From the NCBI RefSeq assembly GCF_000003605.2, contig NW_003113973.1, positions 7,174-37,307 on the forward strand: 30,134 nucleotides of DNA. The letters run 5' to 3'. Of this stretch, positions 27,001 to 29,925 are shown piece after piece. The notes under the pieces were generated by a model. The model did not search any database. It was not told the DNA's origin and was given only the letters and a program-made list of their open reading frames with translations. The stretch is from Saccoglossus kowalevskii (taxonomy: Eukaryota; Hemichordata; Enteropneusta; Harrimaniidae). Each line of letters starts with the position of its first letter. Position 1 is the first letter of the stretch. Both the position numbers and the translations under genes were made by a program.

Positions 27001-29925
27001 TAACCAGCCACATGTCTACCTGTCATTTTAACCAGGCACTCCACATTTTAGACAGCCACATTGTCTACCTGTCATTTTAGCCAGCCACATTGTCTACCTG
27101 TCATTTTAGCCAGCCACTTGTCTACCTGTCATTTTAGCCAGCCACATGTCTACTCGTCATTTTAGATAGCCACATGTCTACCTGTAATTTTAACCAGGCA
27201 CATGTCTACCTGTCATATTAACCAGCCACATGTCTACCTGTCATTTTAACCAGGCACTCCACATTTTAGACAGCCACATTGTCTACCTGTCATTTTAGCC
27301 AGCCACATGTCTACCTGTCATTTTAGCCAGCCACATGTCTACTCGTCATTTTAGCCAGCCACATGTCTACTCGTCATTTTAGCTAGGCACATGTCTACCT
27401 GTCATTTTAACCAGGCACATGTCTACCTGTCATTTTAACCAGGCACTCCACATTTTAGACAGCCACATTGTCTACTTGTCATTTTAGGCAGCCACCTTTC
27501 TACTTGTCATATTAGCCAGCCACCTGTCTATCTGTCATATTAGCCAGCCACCTGTCTATCTGTCATTTTAACCAGGCACATGTCTACCTGTCATTTTAAC
27601 CAGGCACTCCACGATTTAGACAGCCACATTGTCTACTTGTCATTTTAGGCAGCCACCTGTCTACCTGTCATTTTAACCAGGCACATGTCTACCTGTCATT
27701 TTAACCAGGCACATGTCTACCTGTCATTTTAACCAGGCACTCCACATTTTAGACAGCCACCTGTCCACCTGTCATTTTAGACAGACGCATTTTATTTTAC
27801 AGGCTAAATTTCTGCAAATTTCTGTCAATTTTTTAATTGAAAATTTCCAGTTTTTACAAAATAAAAAAGGTTGTAAGTCTGTGGCTACAGACCAGTAATT
27901 AATAACTTGATTTCAATATAGATTTTAGACAGGCACTTTTTTCCGCTGAAACCTTAACAGTTGTCCAGAACAACGACCTAGCCGTTGTCACTATACCTAC
28001 ATGATATAAGAGCGAAATGCTTCCTATAAAACACAAAGTATAATTTGTATGGCGCCTAGTGCATTAGATCACATGAATGCATTCCAGTGACCTCTGACAT
28101 CATTCAGTTGCTTATCAATGAAGTCTACTTATATCCCCAGGCATAAATTACCCATAACTTCTATCACTTCCACTGCAGATGTGAGGATATATATTGCATT
28201 ATGTTTGGAGGTGATACCGGTAATATCAATTATTTCTGAGAAAGATAGTGCATTATATTGAAACCTTGTTTGGAGACGAAATATTATTAAGACAATCAGT
28301 TCTGAACACTTTCAAGAGATTCAATAAAGGCTAAACAAGTCTACATATCACAATTACAATATACGTTGGCAACCTAAAGCAAGGCAAGGCAAGGTGTATT
28401 GGATGAGTGTTTGCAAACACATGTAAAGCATGATATATCTGCACATGTATCAAAAATCAGAATTATTAATTAATCAAAATTATTAATGAATATATCATAT
28501 GTCATCTCAAAGGGTAATTTTATTTAACTCTCAGAAGGTTGGGTGGGAAAATACTCATACTCCATCATTCCGCAGATGTATAGTATAGTTTCATAAACAC
28601 CCTTCTACAATGAAAATAAACCTGGTCTAAATCACAAACAAAATCATTTCAACATTGGTCATTGAGGGCGATCTATATACCGGTACATGCTAATCATATT
28701 CATAAATAAACATAATCACTTCCTAATTTGTCATGCCTTGGATATAAAAAAAAATAAATAAAAAATTGGTTGATGAAGAAAAGCTCAATAGCACCATCCC
28801 ATGTACATGCTCAAGTGAGAAAAATCAAGCACTTTTGGAAAGCAATGTGTTAACTGGAAAACCAACAACAAGTGATTTTACATTCACTACAATATTTTGT
28901 GTATTGCTTGAAAGGCGCAAACTGAATGTCCATAGCAATATCATTGGATTTTTAATATGGATTTTTTTTTATAGCTAAAAGTCAAAATGCCAATCTTTCA
29001 GAGGGGTATATGGCGTTGAGATACCATTACTTCATCAAAATTGATCATCAAATGTGTATAGCACATTAAGCGTGGAAATACCCAAAAATACTTTCGCATT
29101 TGTTGAATCCCATGTGATGTTTATGCCACTACAATGCTATAACCTTTGTCCTGTTTTTACGTTCAATTTCACACATTATGACATAACACAAGATTTTGAA
29201 GTGAAAGGAAAATTGTATACTAATATTAAACAATGTTGAATATTAAAATTCAGAAAATAAATATATAAAATATAAATTTCAGTATTTTTCTGACATTTTG
29301 AAGTCAGTTTGAAATCACAGATATATATATTTAATTTCTGCCAGCATTTTCTATGAGATTGTAGGGTATCTCAAAAATTACATATGAAATGAAAAAATAA
29401 AATTGATTATAGTACAAGCCGAAAAAATTAACACATACAATATTCTCAAATGAAAGTAATAGCAGCCACGAAAACTTTTAAATCAGGGATGAAGTTTATA
29501 TTTTATCTTTATCAAGGGCGAGACAACAAATTAATATAACTACAAATGTATATTACATGTGTTGGTACCCAAAGCCTTCCCAAATAGCACAGTTTAAAAA
29601 GTTGACATTAATTATTTTTACTTGGTTATTCACTTGAAATTAATATATGAAACAATATATCTGACACAACAAATTAAAAACATAAAATTTAATTTTATCA
29701 GGTTTTAGGTTACCATTATTATTAATTACTCGGACTCGTATTTCTTAATAACAAACAGTGCTGTTTTACTTAGTCTATGGTTTCATAATGTCAATAGGCT
29801 CAATCATCCATATTTTACCATGAGTGCTTTTAATGAATTAATTGTTAAGTAAATTTACTTAGCGTGTTCCATATAGGTTGGGTATGGATATAACTGGGAG
29901 TCATTTCTCTCACATACTGGTAGTC
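1..29925 (-). CDS. WDR90: WDR90/POC16 orthologue, partial gene, 33 exons (both ends outside window)
   Basis: This is the spliced gene as a whole; single exons follow as separate entries. Seen: 33 GT-AG exons join in one continuous phase into 1489 codons that follow vertebrate WDR90 in order almost throughout, with hallmark stretches such as ALWSKNGTTIVYPCHG, LRLWPLDFSS, VVKVWDYH and FDDTMDMGIAGTTAGTLW. Codons 1-154 are a linker, 155-800 carry 14 WD-like blades, 801-965 are a disordered linker and 966-1489 carry 10 more blades. Known of the family: WDR90/POC16 has an N-terminal CFA20 (DUF667) domain that binds the centriolar microtubule wall, supports the inner scaffold and is needed for centriole integrity and cilium formation. 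Here the CFA20 exons, promoter, last WD blades, stop codon and 3' UTR lie outside the window. No frameshift or internal stop was found, so the gene looks intact. An extra small exon in the long linker introns (26526-29858, 24129-25763) cannot be excluded. Confidence 0.93.
250..380 (-). CDS. WDR90: WDR90 exon E32 (second module, blade 10)
   Basis: Codons 1429-1472, phase 1 in and 0 out, acceptor TTTTAG and donor GTAATG. HVILSGAKDGIIAISSPTTG and VINDHKGAPITDL align with LSGDKDGLVAVSHPCTG and LSDHQGAPIS. Confidence 0.96.
381..1103. other. Intron E31-E32, no clear element
   Basis: AT-rich. Holds TGTGCTTCTAATAGAGC at 630, also found as TGTGCTTTTAATAGAGC at 24454, and open frames on both strands at 671-983 without a recognisable domain. 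Confidence 0.6.
1104..1299 (-). CDS. WDR90: WDR90 exon E31 (second module, blade 9)
   Basis: Codons 1364-1428 plus one base, phase 0 in and 1 out, acceptor TTCCAG and donor GTATGT. VAGYGDGTVRMFDL and LKMHPHHVAVTAITFSSDG are WDR90 hallmarks (family: AAGYGDGSLRIF, LKMHPHPVALT). Confidence 0.96.
2154..2588. repeat. 89-bp minisatellite, about 4.9 copies
   Basis: Unit starts (TTGGTCTGTTC) fall at 2154, 2243, 2332, 2421 and 2510, an exact 89-base period. Copies 2-5 are almost identical; copy 1 differs at one visible base (ATACTGC for ATAGTGC). Each of the first four units holds three GACCTA hexamers in a row; the last has one. It lies in the intron between E30 and E31. Confidence 0.97.
2708..2830 (-). 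CDS. WDR90: WDR90 exon E30 (second module, blade 8)
   Basis: Codons 1323-1363, phase 0 on both sides, acceptor ACTAG and donor GTAGTG. VNGIIFSENEQHFASCSSDG leads to SLKVWTVGAMDL and QFQVSDQ, matching the family's SCSEDGSVRVW and QFQVLNQ. Confidence 0.95.
2920..3213. repeat. Imperfect foldback (inverted) repeat, arms about 81 bp
   Basis: Arm 2920-3000 and arm 3132-3213 are reverse complements at about three quarters of positions. The inner end (TTTGGTTTTGATTAAGCAG against CTGCTTTATCAAAACCAAAG) and outer end (TTACAGCAAG against CTTGCTGTAA) are best kept. The spacer is about 130 bases. Probably a foldback or MITE-type element in the E29-E30 intron. Confidence 0.8.
3843..4020 (-). CDS. WDR90: WDR90 exon E29 (second module, blade 7)
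   Basis: Codons 1263-1322, phase 2 in and 0 out, acceptor TTTAG and donor GTCAGC. It contains the strongest WDR90 signature in the window, FDDTMDMGIAGTTAGTLW, followed by YINWIERTCIRLVSSHMNQ. Confidence 0.96.
4384..5256. repeat. 85-bp minisatellite, just over 10 copies
   Basis: GATGGTGTACAT recurs at 4395, 4480, 4565, 4650, 4735, 4820, 4905, 4990, 5075, 5160 and 5245, always 85 bases apart. Copies differ by few bases (for example CATCATCTC or CATTATCTC). Copies 1 and 3 share AATATTAGATGG, which hints at an older dimeric unit. It fills two thirds of the intron between E28 and E29. Confidence 0.97.
5318..5441 (-). CDS. WDR90: WDR90 exon E28 (second module, blade 6)
   Basis: Codons 1222-1262 plus two bases, phase 1 in and 2 out, acceptor TTTCAG and donor GTAAAT. 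GSSRLVTGSASRNLRLWSVY matches GSRLVSGSSTGRLRLWAV. Its donor is only about 61 bases from the 85-bp tandem array. Confidence 0.94.
5690..5862 (-). pseudogene. Unexplained protein-like open stretch with acceptor-like start
   Basis: On the minus strand, TGACTTTAG at 5863 is followed by an open frame reading RRSTYMYTGLRLDLVKDG, then WGTNLLKWHYDEDAHS and IHIAPNMEYDV. Composition (Trp, Asp, His, few low-complexity runs) looks protein-like, unlike other intron frames here. It does not belong to WDR90: E27 and E28 join in phase and match the family without it, and there is no good GT donor. I do not recognise the family. It may be a relic of a mobile element or of a retrocopied gene. Confidence 0.3.
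6219..6363 (-). CDS. WDR90: WDR90 exon E27 (second module, blade 5)
   Basis: Codons 1174-1221 plus one base, phase 0 in and 1 out, acceptor ACTAG and donor GTAAGT. VMYVGTNTGVLSAWDTRHN and CFMHWDADTAEI align with the family's LLYCGTSSGQVCVWDTR. Confidence 0.94.
6640..6881 (-). CDS. WDR90: WDR90 exon E26 (second module, blades 3-4)
   Basis: Codons 1093-1173, phase 1 in and 0 out, acceptor TGCAG and donor GTGAGT. GDYRECSIVVWNTVDY closes blade 3 and HELYWDPYSSNEFASVGS to GTVLFWLLDE is blade 4. The family has GDHDG and GTVTFWLL at these places. Confidence 0.95.
7040..7259. mobile_element. TA-flanked MITE, copy A (CTGT ends)
   Basis: Starts TACTGTAAAAC and ends GGTAATTACAGTA, so TA flanks inverted ends CTGTAA. 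The interior (AGCTAAATTAAAAC, GAGTCAAATTCACT) recurs at 20247-20457. 220 bases, no coding capacity; probably non-autonomous Tc1/mariner-like by its TA flanks. Confidence 0.75.
7335..7850. repeat. Dispersed repeat family 2, copy interrupted by a CpG-rich segment
   Basis: The parts 7335-7445 (CTACCACCAAACTTTCTTAC) and 7804-7850 (TTTTCAGTTTTACTTTTGG) line up with one uninterrupted stretch at 8748-8930. Between them sits the CpG-rich stretch 7446-7803, entered separately. Confidence 0.55.
7446..7803. other. CpG-rich island in CpG-poor intron
   Basis: I count roughly 35 CpG dinucleotides in about 360 bases (for example GTCGTAGTCGCGTC, GATCGGCCGATCGATG, TTCGACGCGCGTTT), against a few per kilobase around it. 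No reading frame of note and no clear inverted ends. It may be a young insertion not yet eroded by methylation, or an unmethylated regulatory stretch inside the E25-E26 intron. Confidence 0.8.
7946..8149 (-). CDS. WDR90: WDR90 exon E25 (second module, blades 2-3)
   Basis: Codons 1025-1092 plus one base, phase 1 on both sides, acceptor TACAG and donor GTAAGT. HIEEISCLALQYDAQVLASA leads to QICLWDVQAGLCKKV, then DVVCLAFSRDDRFLISVG opens blade 3. Confidence 0.95.
8420..8640. repeat. Dispersed repeat family 1, copy 1
   Basis: Direct partner of 10443-10723: GAGATATGGGTCTCATATGA, ATTGGATCATAGGAAATTCA and CACCACCCTTTAA have close matches in order. Not recognised as a named family. Lies in the E24-E25 intron. 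Confidence 0.75.
8748..8930. repeat. Dispersed repeat family 2, uninterrupted copy
   Basis: CACCACCATACTTTCTCGCC, TTTCAGTTTTTACTT and GCAGACTATAAACATGA match the outer parts of 7335-7850. Lies in the E24-E25 intron; identity is moderate. Confidence 0.55.
9171..9348 (-). CDS. WDR90: WDR90 exon E24 (start of second WD module, GFNGNG)
   Basis: Codons 966-1024 plus one base, phase 0 in and 1 out, acceptor TATAG and donor GTAACA. LRLKSVIGFNGNGRGNMVWH and PDTGLFAYTSG are nearly identical to the family. It repeats the motif order of E6-E7 (LK, GF-G, strand, HFTGH). Confidence 0.95.
9349..9969. other. Intron E23-E24, nothing recognised
   Basis: AT-rich sequence; short frames on both strands look like chance. 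Confidence 0.5.
9970..10161 (-). CDS. WDR90: WDR90 exon E23 (middle linker, basic)
   Basis: Codons 902-965, phase 0 on both sides, acceptor TCCAG and donor GTAAAC. Basic and Pro-rich (RVKQHRKLRSPEKVMAPS, HAVPKPTVLKHFRQRETQ) with no fold recognised. Vertebrate WDR90 has an equally unstructured but unalignable stretch here. Confidence 0.84.
10443..10723. repeat. Dispersed repeat family 1, copy 2
   Basis: Direct partner of 8420-8640 with about 60 extra bases near 10495-10555 (ACGTTTCCAAGC region). The element ends 14 bases from the E22 donor, so it makes up almost all of the distal E22-E23 intron. Confidence 0.75.
10738..10817 (-). CDS. WDR90: WDR90 exon E22 (middle linker, acidic)
   Basis: Codons 875-901, phase 1 in and 0 out, acceptor AATAG and donor GTAAGT. 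Strongly acidic: DDLQDEVLIGPELDERSDDE. It lies 30 bases from the assembly gap, but the exon itself is complete. Confidence 0.82.
10847..10945. other. Assembly gap (99 N)
   Basis: Run of N in the intron between E21 and E22. The flanking exons are complete and in phase, so no WDR90 coding sequence seems lost, though a small extra linker exon there cannot be ruled out. Confidence 0.98.
11342..11482 (-). CDS. WDR90: WDR90 exon E21 (middle linker)
   Basis: Codons 828-874 plus one base, phase 1 on both sides, acceptor TTTTAG and donor GTAAAT. It carries a basic patch (VFKSPKRRSLEMNAWIPR) then PRPASPVLITDM, a low-complexity, probably phosphorylated linker. 141 bases with equal phases, so skipping keeps the frame. 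Confidence 0.82.
11797..11895. repeat. Dispersed repeat family 3, copy 1
   Basis: CTCAACAAACAATC, TGATTGGTCTGACTGTTAGG and AATCAGGTACAATCTTG line up with 14197-14300. Lies in the E20-E21 intron, which otherwise shows only AT-rich sequence. Confidence 0.7.
12212..12261 (-). CDS. WDR90: WDR90 exon E20 (middle linker)
   Basis: Codons 811-827 plus one base, phase 2 in and 1 out, acceptor TTTCAG and donor GTAAGT. The peptide EGRSPQKSYINTRTNAE is polar without a known motif. At 50 bases it rests on splice sites and phase alone. Confidence 0.75.
12888..13064. mobile_element. TA-flanked MITE, 177 bp (forward copy)
   Basis: Ends TACTGTAAAAT and ATTTTATAGTA form 11-base imperfect inverted ends. The whole element recurs in inverse orientation at 22982-23173. 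Lies in the E19-E20 intron, about 120 bases from E19. Confidence 0.82.
13188..13321 (-). CDS. WDR90: WDR90 exon E19 (blade 14, end of first module)
   Basis: Codons 767-810 plus two bases, phase 0 in and 2 out, acceptor AACAG and donor GTAAGT. VFIGHSENLKKLCFTPDSL and GEAVFLWDFYG match VYIGHSEPV and GDAVFLWDV of the family. The end (GRDEVLPVE) starts the middle linker. Confidence 0.95.
13430..13860. other. Possible interspersed element in intron E18-E19
   Basis: Less AT-rich than its surroundings. On the minus strand it holds TGGTTAAGAGG (fits a pol III A box) and, elsewhere, GGTTTAACTCC (a weak B box), but their order and spacing do not fit a tRNA or SINE head. Unclassified. Confidence 0.35.
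13918..14165. mobile_element. TA-flanked MITE with embedded (ACAT)10
   Basis: Left end TACTGTGAAACCATTTATTT, right end ATCTACAGTA. The interior holds ATTTCACTATTTT, AGCTAAATTAAAACCCAGTG and the ACAT microsatellite. It shares words with the 7040 and 12888 families, so all are probably related. Confidence 0.65.
14041..14080. repeat. (ACAT)10 microsatellite
   Basis: Ten perfect ACAT units in a row, inside the inverted-repeat element at 13918-14165 in the E18-E19 intron. Confidence 0.98.
14197..14300. repeat. Dispersed repeat family 3, copy 2
   Basis: GTCAACAAACAATC, TGATTGATCTGACTGGTAGG and AACAGGCACAATTTTG match 11797-11895 in the same orientation. It lies between the 13918 element and E18. 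Confidence 0.7.
14387..14515 (-). CDS. WDR90: WDR90 exon E18 (blade 13, KVVKVWDYH)
   Basis: Codons 724-766, phase 0 on both sides, acceptor TTTAG and donor GTAAAA. TSLDVSPDGRHLSTAGDKV leads to KVWDYHM, the WD end of blade 13. Confidence 0.95.
14848..15015 (-). CDS. WDR90: WDR90 exon E17 (blade 12)
   Basis: Codons 668-723, phase 0 on both sides, acceptor CATAG and donor GTATAT. VVRVDI, AVKVCYAP and HLLVVTSSSRLLKLDS correspond to the family's LLRVDI and HLLVSTSSNRVVVLD. Confidence 0.94.
15300..15558 (-). CDS. WDR90: WDR90 exon E16 (blades 10 and 11)
   Basis: Codons 581-667, phase 2 in and 0 out, acceptor TTTCAG and donor GTAGGC. Blade 10 is HRGKVTGLVYSPNGNYLYS to GSIALYDV; blade 11 is DAITVSGDGQHLAFVGP to TVSIVDARSLDE. 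It is the longest coding exon in the window. Confidence 0.96.
15685..15824 (-). CDS. WDR90: WDR90 exon E15 (blade 9)
   Basis: Codons 535-580 plus two bases, phase 0 in and 2 out, acceptor TGTAG and donor GTAAAG. LYDF, CPCAIIYHPSSQVFACGF and GCVRAFNVSTTSLLAEH match WDR90 in order. Confidence 0.95.
16315..16541. mobile_element. TTA-flanked inverted-repeat element (Harbinger-like MITE)
   Basis: The inverted ends, about 31 bases, run from GGCTGAGAAAACACAAAT to CTCTGTTTCTCG and back from CGAGAAACAGAG to GGCC. The 12-base inner part is a perfect inverse match. Both sides carry TTA (16312-16314 and 16542-16544), the target duplication expected of PIF/Harbinger elements. No transposase is present; 227 bases. 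Confidence 0.7.
16466..16486. repeat. Poly(A) run of 21
   Basis: Twenty-one A residues in a row, inside the TTA-flanked inverted-repeat element at 16315-16541. It could be poly(T) on the gene strand and affect nothing but assembly quality. Confidence 0.97.
16850..17085 (-). CDS. WDR90: WDR90 exon E14 (blades 7 and 8)
   Basis: Codons 456-534, phase 1 in and 0 out, acceptor TTTCAG and donor GTAAGT. Two whole blades: EHEGPVSAVDITVDG to GNIGVLDIS, then SHTDTVLSVTVDP to NDHTIRVWDLDTLQQ. The second is a canonical WD40 repeat with GH-like and WD ends. Confidence 0.96.
17441..17557 (-). CDS. WDR90: WDR90 exon E13 (blade 6, LRLWPLDFSS)
   Basis: Codons 417-455 plus one base, phase 1 in and 1 out, acceptor TATAG and donor GTTAGT. 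GVGIAINSI and GSDDGYLRLWPLDFSSVFL are close copies of the family sequence. The donor GTTAGT is less usual than the GTAAGT of its neighbours. Confidence 0.95.
17558..18424. other. Intron E12-E13, no recognised element
   Basis: On the plus strand there are two overlapping open frames (17934-18170 and 18160-18507), the second running antisense into E12. No domain is recognisable, and low-complexity hydrophobic content makes coding unlikely. Confidence 0.55.
18425..18546 (-). CDS. WDR90: WDR90 exon E12 (blade 5, SGHIFEID)
   Basis: Codons 376-416 plus one base, phase 2 in and 1 out, acceptor ATCAG and donor GTATGA. CTKSGHIFEIDYARV and VRRLLPVD match the family's CSRSGHILEID and ARRLLP. Only 132 bases of intron separate it from E11. 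Confidence 0.95.
18679..18840 (-). CDS. WDR90: WDR90 exon E11 (blades 4-5, NVRLWRV)
   Basis: Codons 322-375 plus two bases, phase 2 in and 2 out, acceptor AATAG and donor GTAAGT. MVSCGRDNVRLWRVRNGSLR closes blade 4 and NLGEYHTADFNDVCFDASF opens blade 5. Strong family match. Confidence 0.95.
19198..19230. repeat. Dispersed repeat fragment, inverse partner of 22627-22670
   Basis: ACATTAGAGAATGGAAC here is the exact reverse complement of GTTCCATTCTCTAATGT at 22627. Flanking words (GGTATTTGGAACA, GGGAACCAT) also pair loosely, so both are probably remains of one interspersed family. Confidence 0.6.
19316..19434 (-). CDS. WDR90: WDR90 exon E10 (blades 3-4, AKAHTDVD)
   Basis: Codons 283-321 plus two bases, phase 0 in and 2 out, acceptor CAACAG and donor GTAAGT. 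LVVVWNTS closes blade 3; GEVTVMAKAHTDVDIV and NFDDTR start blade 4, all with direct counterparts in vertebrate WDR90. Confidence 0.94.
19814..19827. repeat. Poly(C) run of 14
   Basis: A run of 14 C followed by six A in the E9-E10 intron (19435-20002). Apart from this the intron is plain AT-rich sequence with nothing I recognise. Confidence 0.97.
20003..20060 (-). CDS. WDR90: WDR90 exon E9 (blade 3, GVGKDGHGKN)
   Basis: Codons 263-282, phase 2 in and 0 out, acceptor TATAG and donor GTAAGT. The split serine joins E8 to give SLSFSHTGG; VLCGVGKDGHG is a WDR90 hallmark. Confidence 0.94.
20247..20457. mobile_element. TA-flanked MITE, second copy of the 7040 family
   Basis: Shares with 7040-7259 the interior GCATGTTATTTTA, AAAGTATATTYTCACA and GAGTCAAATTCACTA, in the same orientation. 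The right end TACAGTA is kept; the left end is eroded. Lies in the E8-E9 intron. Confidence 0.72.
20543..20718. mobile_element. TA-flanked MITE with longer inverted ends
   Basis: Left end TACTGTAAACTGCTTTAATT and right end, reversed, TACTGTGATCCGTTTAATTT agree at most positions, so the inverted ends are about 22 bases. The interior contains TTTTGTAGCAGTGAAAATTT, also found in part at about 14690-14710. Confidence 0.75.
20765..20910 (-). CDS. WDR90: WDR90 exon E8 (blade 2)
   Basis: Codons 215-262 plus two bases, phase 0 in and 2 out, acceptor TATAG and donor GTGAGT. VSALTFNGSTTLLASAQ leads to the WD-type strand VRVWKFNTGECLAMF, then the start of blade 3 (THVHSVFSL). It matches human WDR90 residue for residue in spacing. 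Confidence 0.95.
20976..21680. repeat. 126-bp minisatellite, about 5.6 copies
   Basis: ATGCCTGATGAAG recurs at 20976, 21102, 21228, 21351, 21459 and 21585, so spacings are 126, 126, 123, 108 and 126. The 108 copy lacks 18 bases of the GTGGTGATGAGTGG part. It occupies most of the intron between E7 and E8. All six frames carry stops within one unit, so it is not coding. Confidence 0.95.
21758..21868 (-). CDS. WDR90: WDR90 exon E7 (blade 1, FIGHTDK)
   Basis: Codons 178-214, phase 0 on both sides, acceptor TTCTAG and donor GTAATA. ALWSKNGTTIVYPCHG and RFFIGHTDK are nearly invariant in WDR90. It holds the strand motif VIVAMD of blade 1 and the GH-type loop that leads into blade 2. Confidence 0.95.
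21869..22296. other. Intron E6-E7, nothing recognised
   Basis: AT-rich sequence without a repeat or frame that I can support. Confidence 0.5.
22297..22365 (-). CDS. WDR90: WDR90 exon E6 (start of first WD module, GFGG motif)
   Basis: Codons 155-177, phase 0 on both sides, acceptor TTTCAG and donor GTGAGT. PDPILSLKRIVGFGG matches the family's DPVLRLKGVIGFGG closely. This motif opens the first propeller module and recurs in E24 at the start of the second. Confidence 0.92.
22605..22615. repeat. Poly(C) run of 11
   Basis: Eleven C residues next to the dispersed-repeat fragment at about 22626-22690 in the E5-E6 intron. Confidence 0.97.
22627..22695. repeat. Dispersed repeat fragment, partner of 19198-19230
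   Basis: Carries GTTCCATTCTCTAATGT followed by TGTTCCCC and GGTATTTTGGAACA, the inverse of the stretch around 19170-19230. It lies in the E5-E6 intron beside an 11-base C run. Confidence 0.6.
22982..23173. mobile_element. TA-flanked MITE, inverse copy of 12888-13064
   Basis: Reverse complement of the 12888 element: TTTTAGCTGGAATTAATTTT, GAGTTGAATGTAAAA, TATATTCACTGGATTTTATT and ATTTTACAGTA all have partners there. Lies in the E5-E6 intron. Confidence 0.82.
23298..23351 (-). CDS. WDR90: WDR90 exon E5 (linker, 18 codons)
   Basis: Codons 137-154, phase 0 on both sides, acceptor TTACAG and donor GTCAGT. The peptide VTTTKLSGPSMRRERDYK is basic and leads into the first propeller module. Short and without a motif, but phase and both splice sites fit. 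Confidence 0.75.
23352..23972. other. Intron E4-E5, nothing recognised
   Basis: AT-rich. A minus-strand frame at 23472-23663 (LDDARWYAWRNRLVHLFGAV) is slightly protein-like but has no family match and no fitting splice sites. Confidence 0.5.
23973..24128 (-). CDS. WDR90: WDR90 exon E4 (linker, acidic)
   Basis: Codons 85-136, phase 0 on both sides, acceptor CAACAG and donor GTAAGA. It begins PHSRVKVVNELPEVGVNGDA and ends with an acidic His/Asp-rich stretch (HPEDDVTLHRHDDQTGL). No known domain; probably disordered. Symmetric phase makes it a possible cassette exon. Confidence 0.78.
24720..24880. repeat. Dispersed repeat family 4, copy 1
   Basis: GGTCAAAATACTGAGTTTCC, TTACTTCATCAAGACTGAGC and TTGTTGAATTCCACAC have order-preserving matches at 28970-29125. 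The match may start earlier, near 24490. It lies in the E3-E4 intron (24129-25763), where I see no exon. Confidence 0.6.
25564..25576. repeat. Poly(G) run of 13
   Basis: Thirteen G residues in the E3-E4 intron, about 190 bases before the E3 donor in window coordinates. Confidence 0.97.
25764..25823 (-). CDS. WDR90: WDR90 exon E3 (linker, 20 codons)
   Basis: Codons 65-84, phase 0 on both sides, acceptor TTCTCAG and donor GTAGGA. The peptide (VSRAVSDRVSLINKLTSPKK) is short, basic and polar with no domain. The frame and splice sites fit; the symmetric phase would let it be skipped without a frameshift. Confidence 0.75.
26088..26345. repeat. Diverged tandem duplication of about 140 bp
   Basis: AATATGAGACATA occurs at 26088 and 26230, and TAAATATTAAGTTATGCT at 26178 and 26307, so the segment is present twice in the same orientation with a 13-base length difference. 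It ends about 50 bases from the E2 donor. Confidence 0.65.
26399..26525 (-). CDS. WDR90: WDR90 exon E2 (linker, FPSDATKVPF)
   Basis: Codons 22-64, phase 2 in and phase 0 out, acceptor TTTCTAG and donor GTAAGT. FPSDATKVP matches the conserved FPSESLKVP-like stretch that follows the CFA20 domain. The rest (RSPIGTMAPQRMSPKQVH) is basic and Pro/Ser-rich, so probably disordered. Confidence 0.85.
26829..27790. repeat. 28-bp minisatellite, about 34 copies
   Basis: The unit is roughly AGCCAGCCACATGTCTAC plus CTGTCATTTT, 28 bases. Subtypes CCAGCC, CCAGGC, GACAGCC and GATAGCC alternate. A shortened 21-base form beginning ACCAGGCACTCCAC occurs five times, marking higher-order blocks. A lone unit remnant sits at about 27922. 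The array lies in the 3.3-kb intron between E1 and E2. Confidence 0.96.
28970..29125. repeat. Dispersed repeat family 4, copy 2
   Basis: AGTCAAAATGCCAATCTTTC, TTACTTCATCAAAATTGATC and TTGTTGAATCCCATG match 24720-24880. It lies in the 3.3-kb E1-E2 intron. Confidence 0.6.
29859..29925 (-). CDS. WDR90: WDR90 exon E1 (linker just after CFA20 domain)
   Basis: Codons 1-21, starting two bases into a codon and ending with two bases of codon 22. Acceptor TTTTAG and donor GTAAAT. It reads LPVCERND and ends YMEHA; vertebrate WDR90 also has LPV just behind its CFA20 domain. The split codon joins E2 as K-FPSD, matching the RFPS of the family. It is the least certain exon because it is short and poorly conserved. 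Confidence 0.68.

Larger units (their letters stand above)
26526..29858. other. Intron E1-E2, 3.3 kb, longest in window
   Basis: Apart from the 28-bp minisatellite and the family 4 copy I see only AT-rich sequence, a short (AAGGC)3 run at about 28380 and no exon with a family match. The split lysine codon of E1/E2 fits directly, so no exon needs to be missing. Confidence 0.6.

Noticed and set aside
26829..27790. CRISPR array
   Set aside because: The 28-base units follow each other without unique spacers and lie in a eukaryotic intron: a minisatellite.
27713..27898. Plus-strand frame at the end of the 28-bp array
   Set aside because: Made of repeat units whose length is not a multiple of three; no protein similarity.
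28377..28397. (AAGGC) repeat as a telomere-like array
   Set aside because: Only about three units; too short to mean anything.
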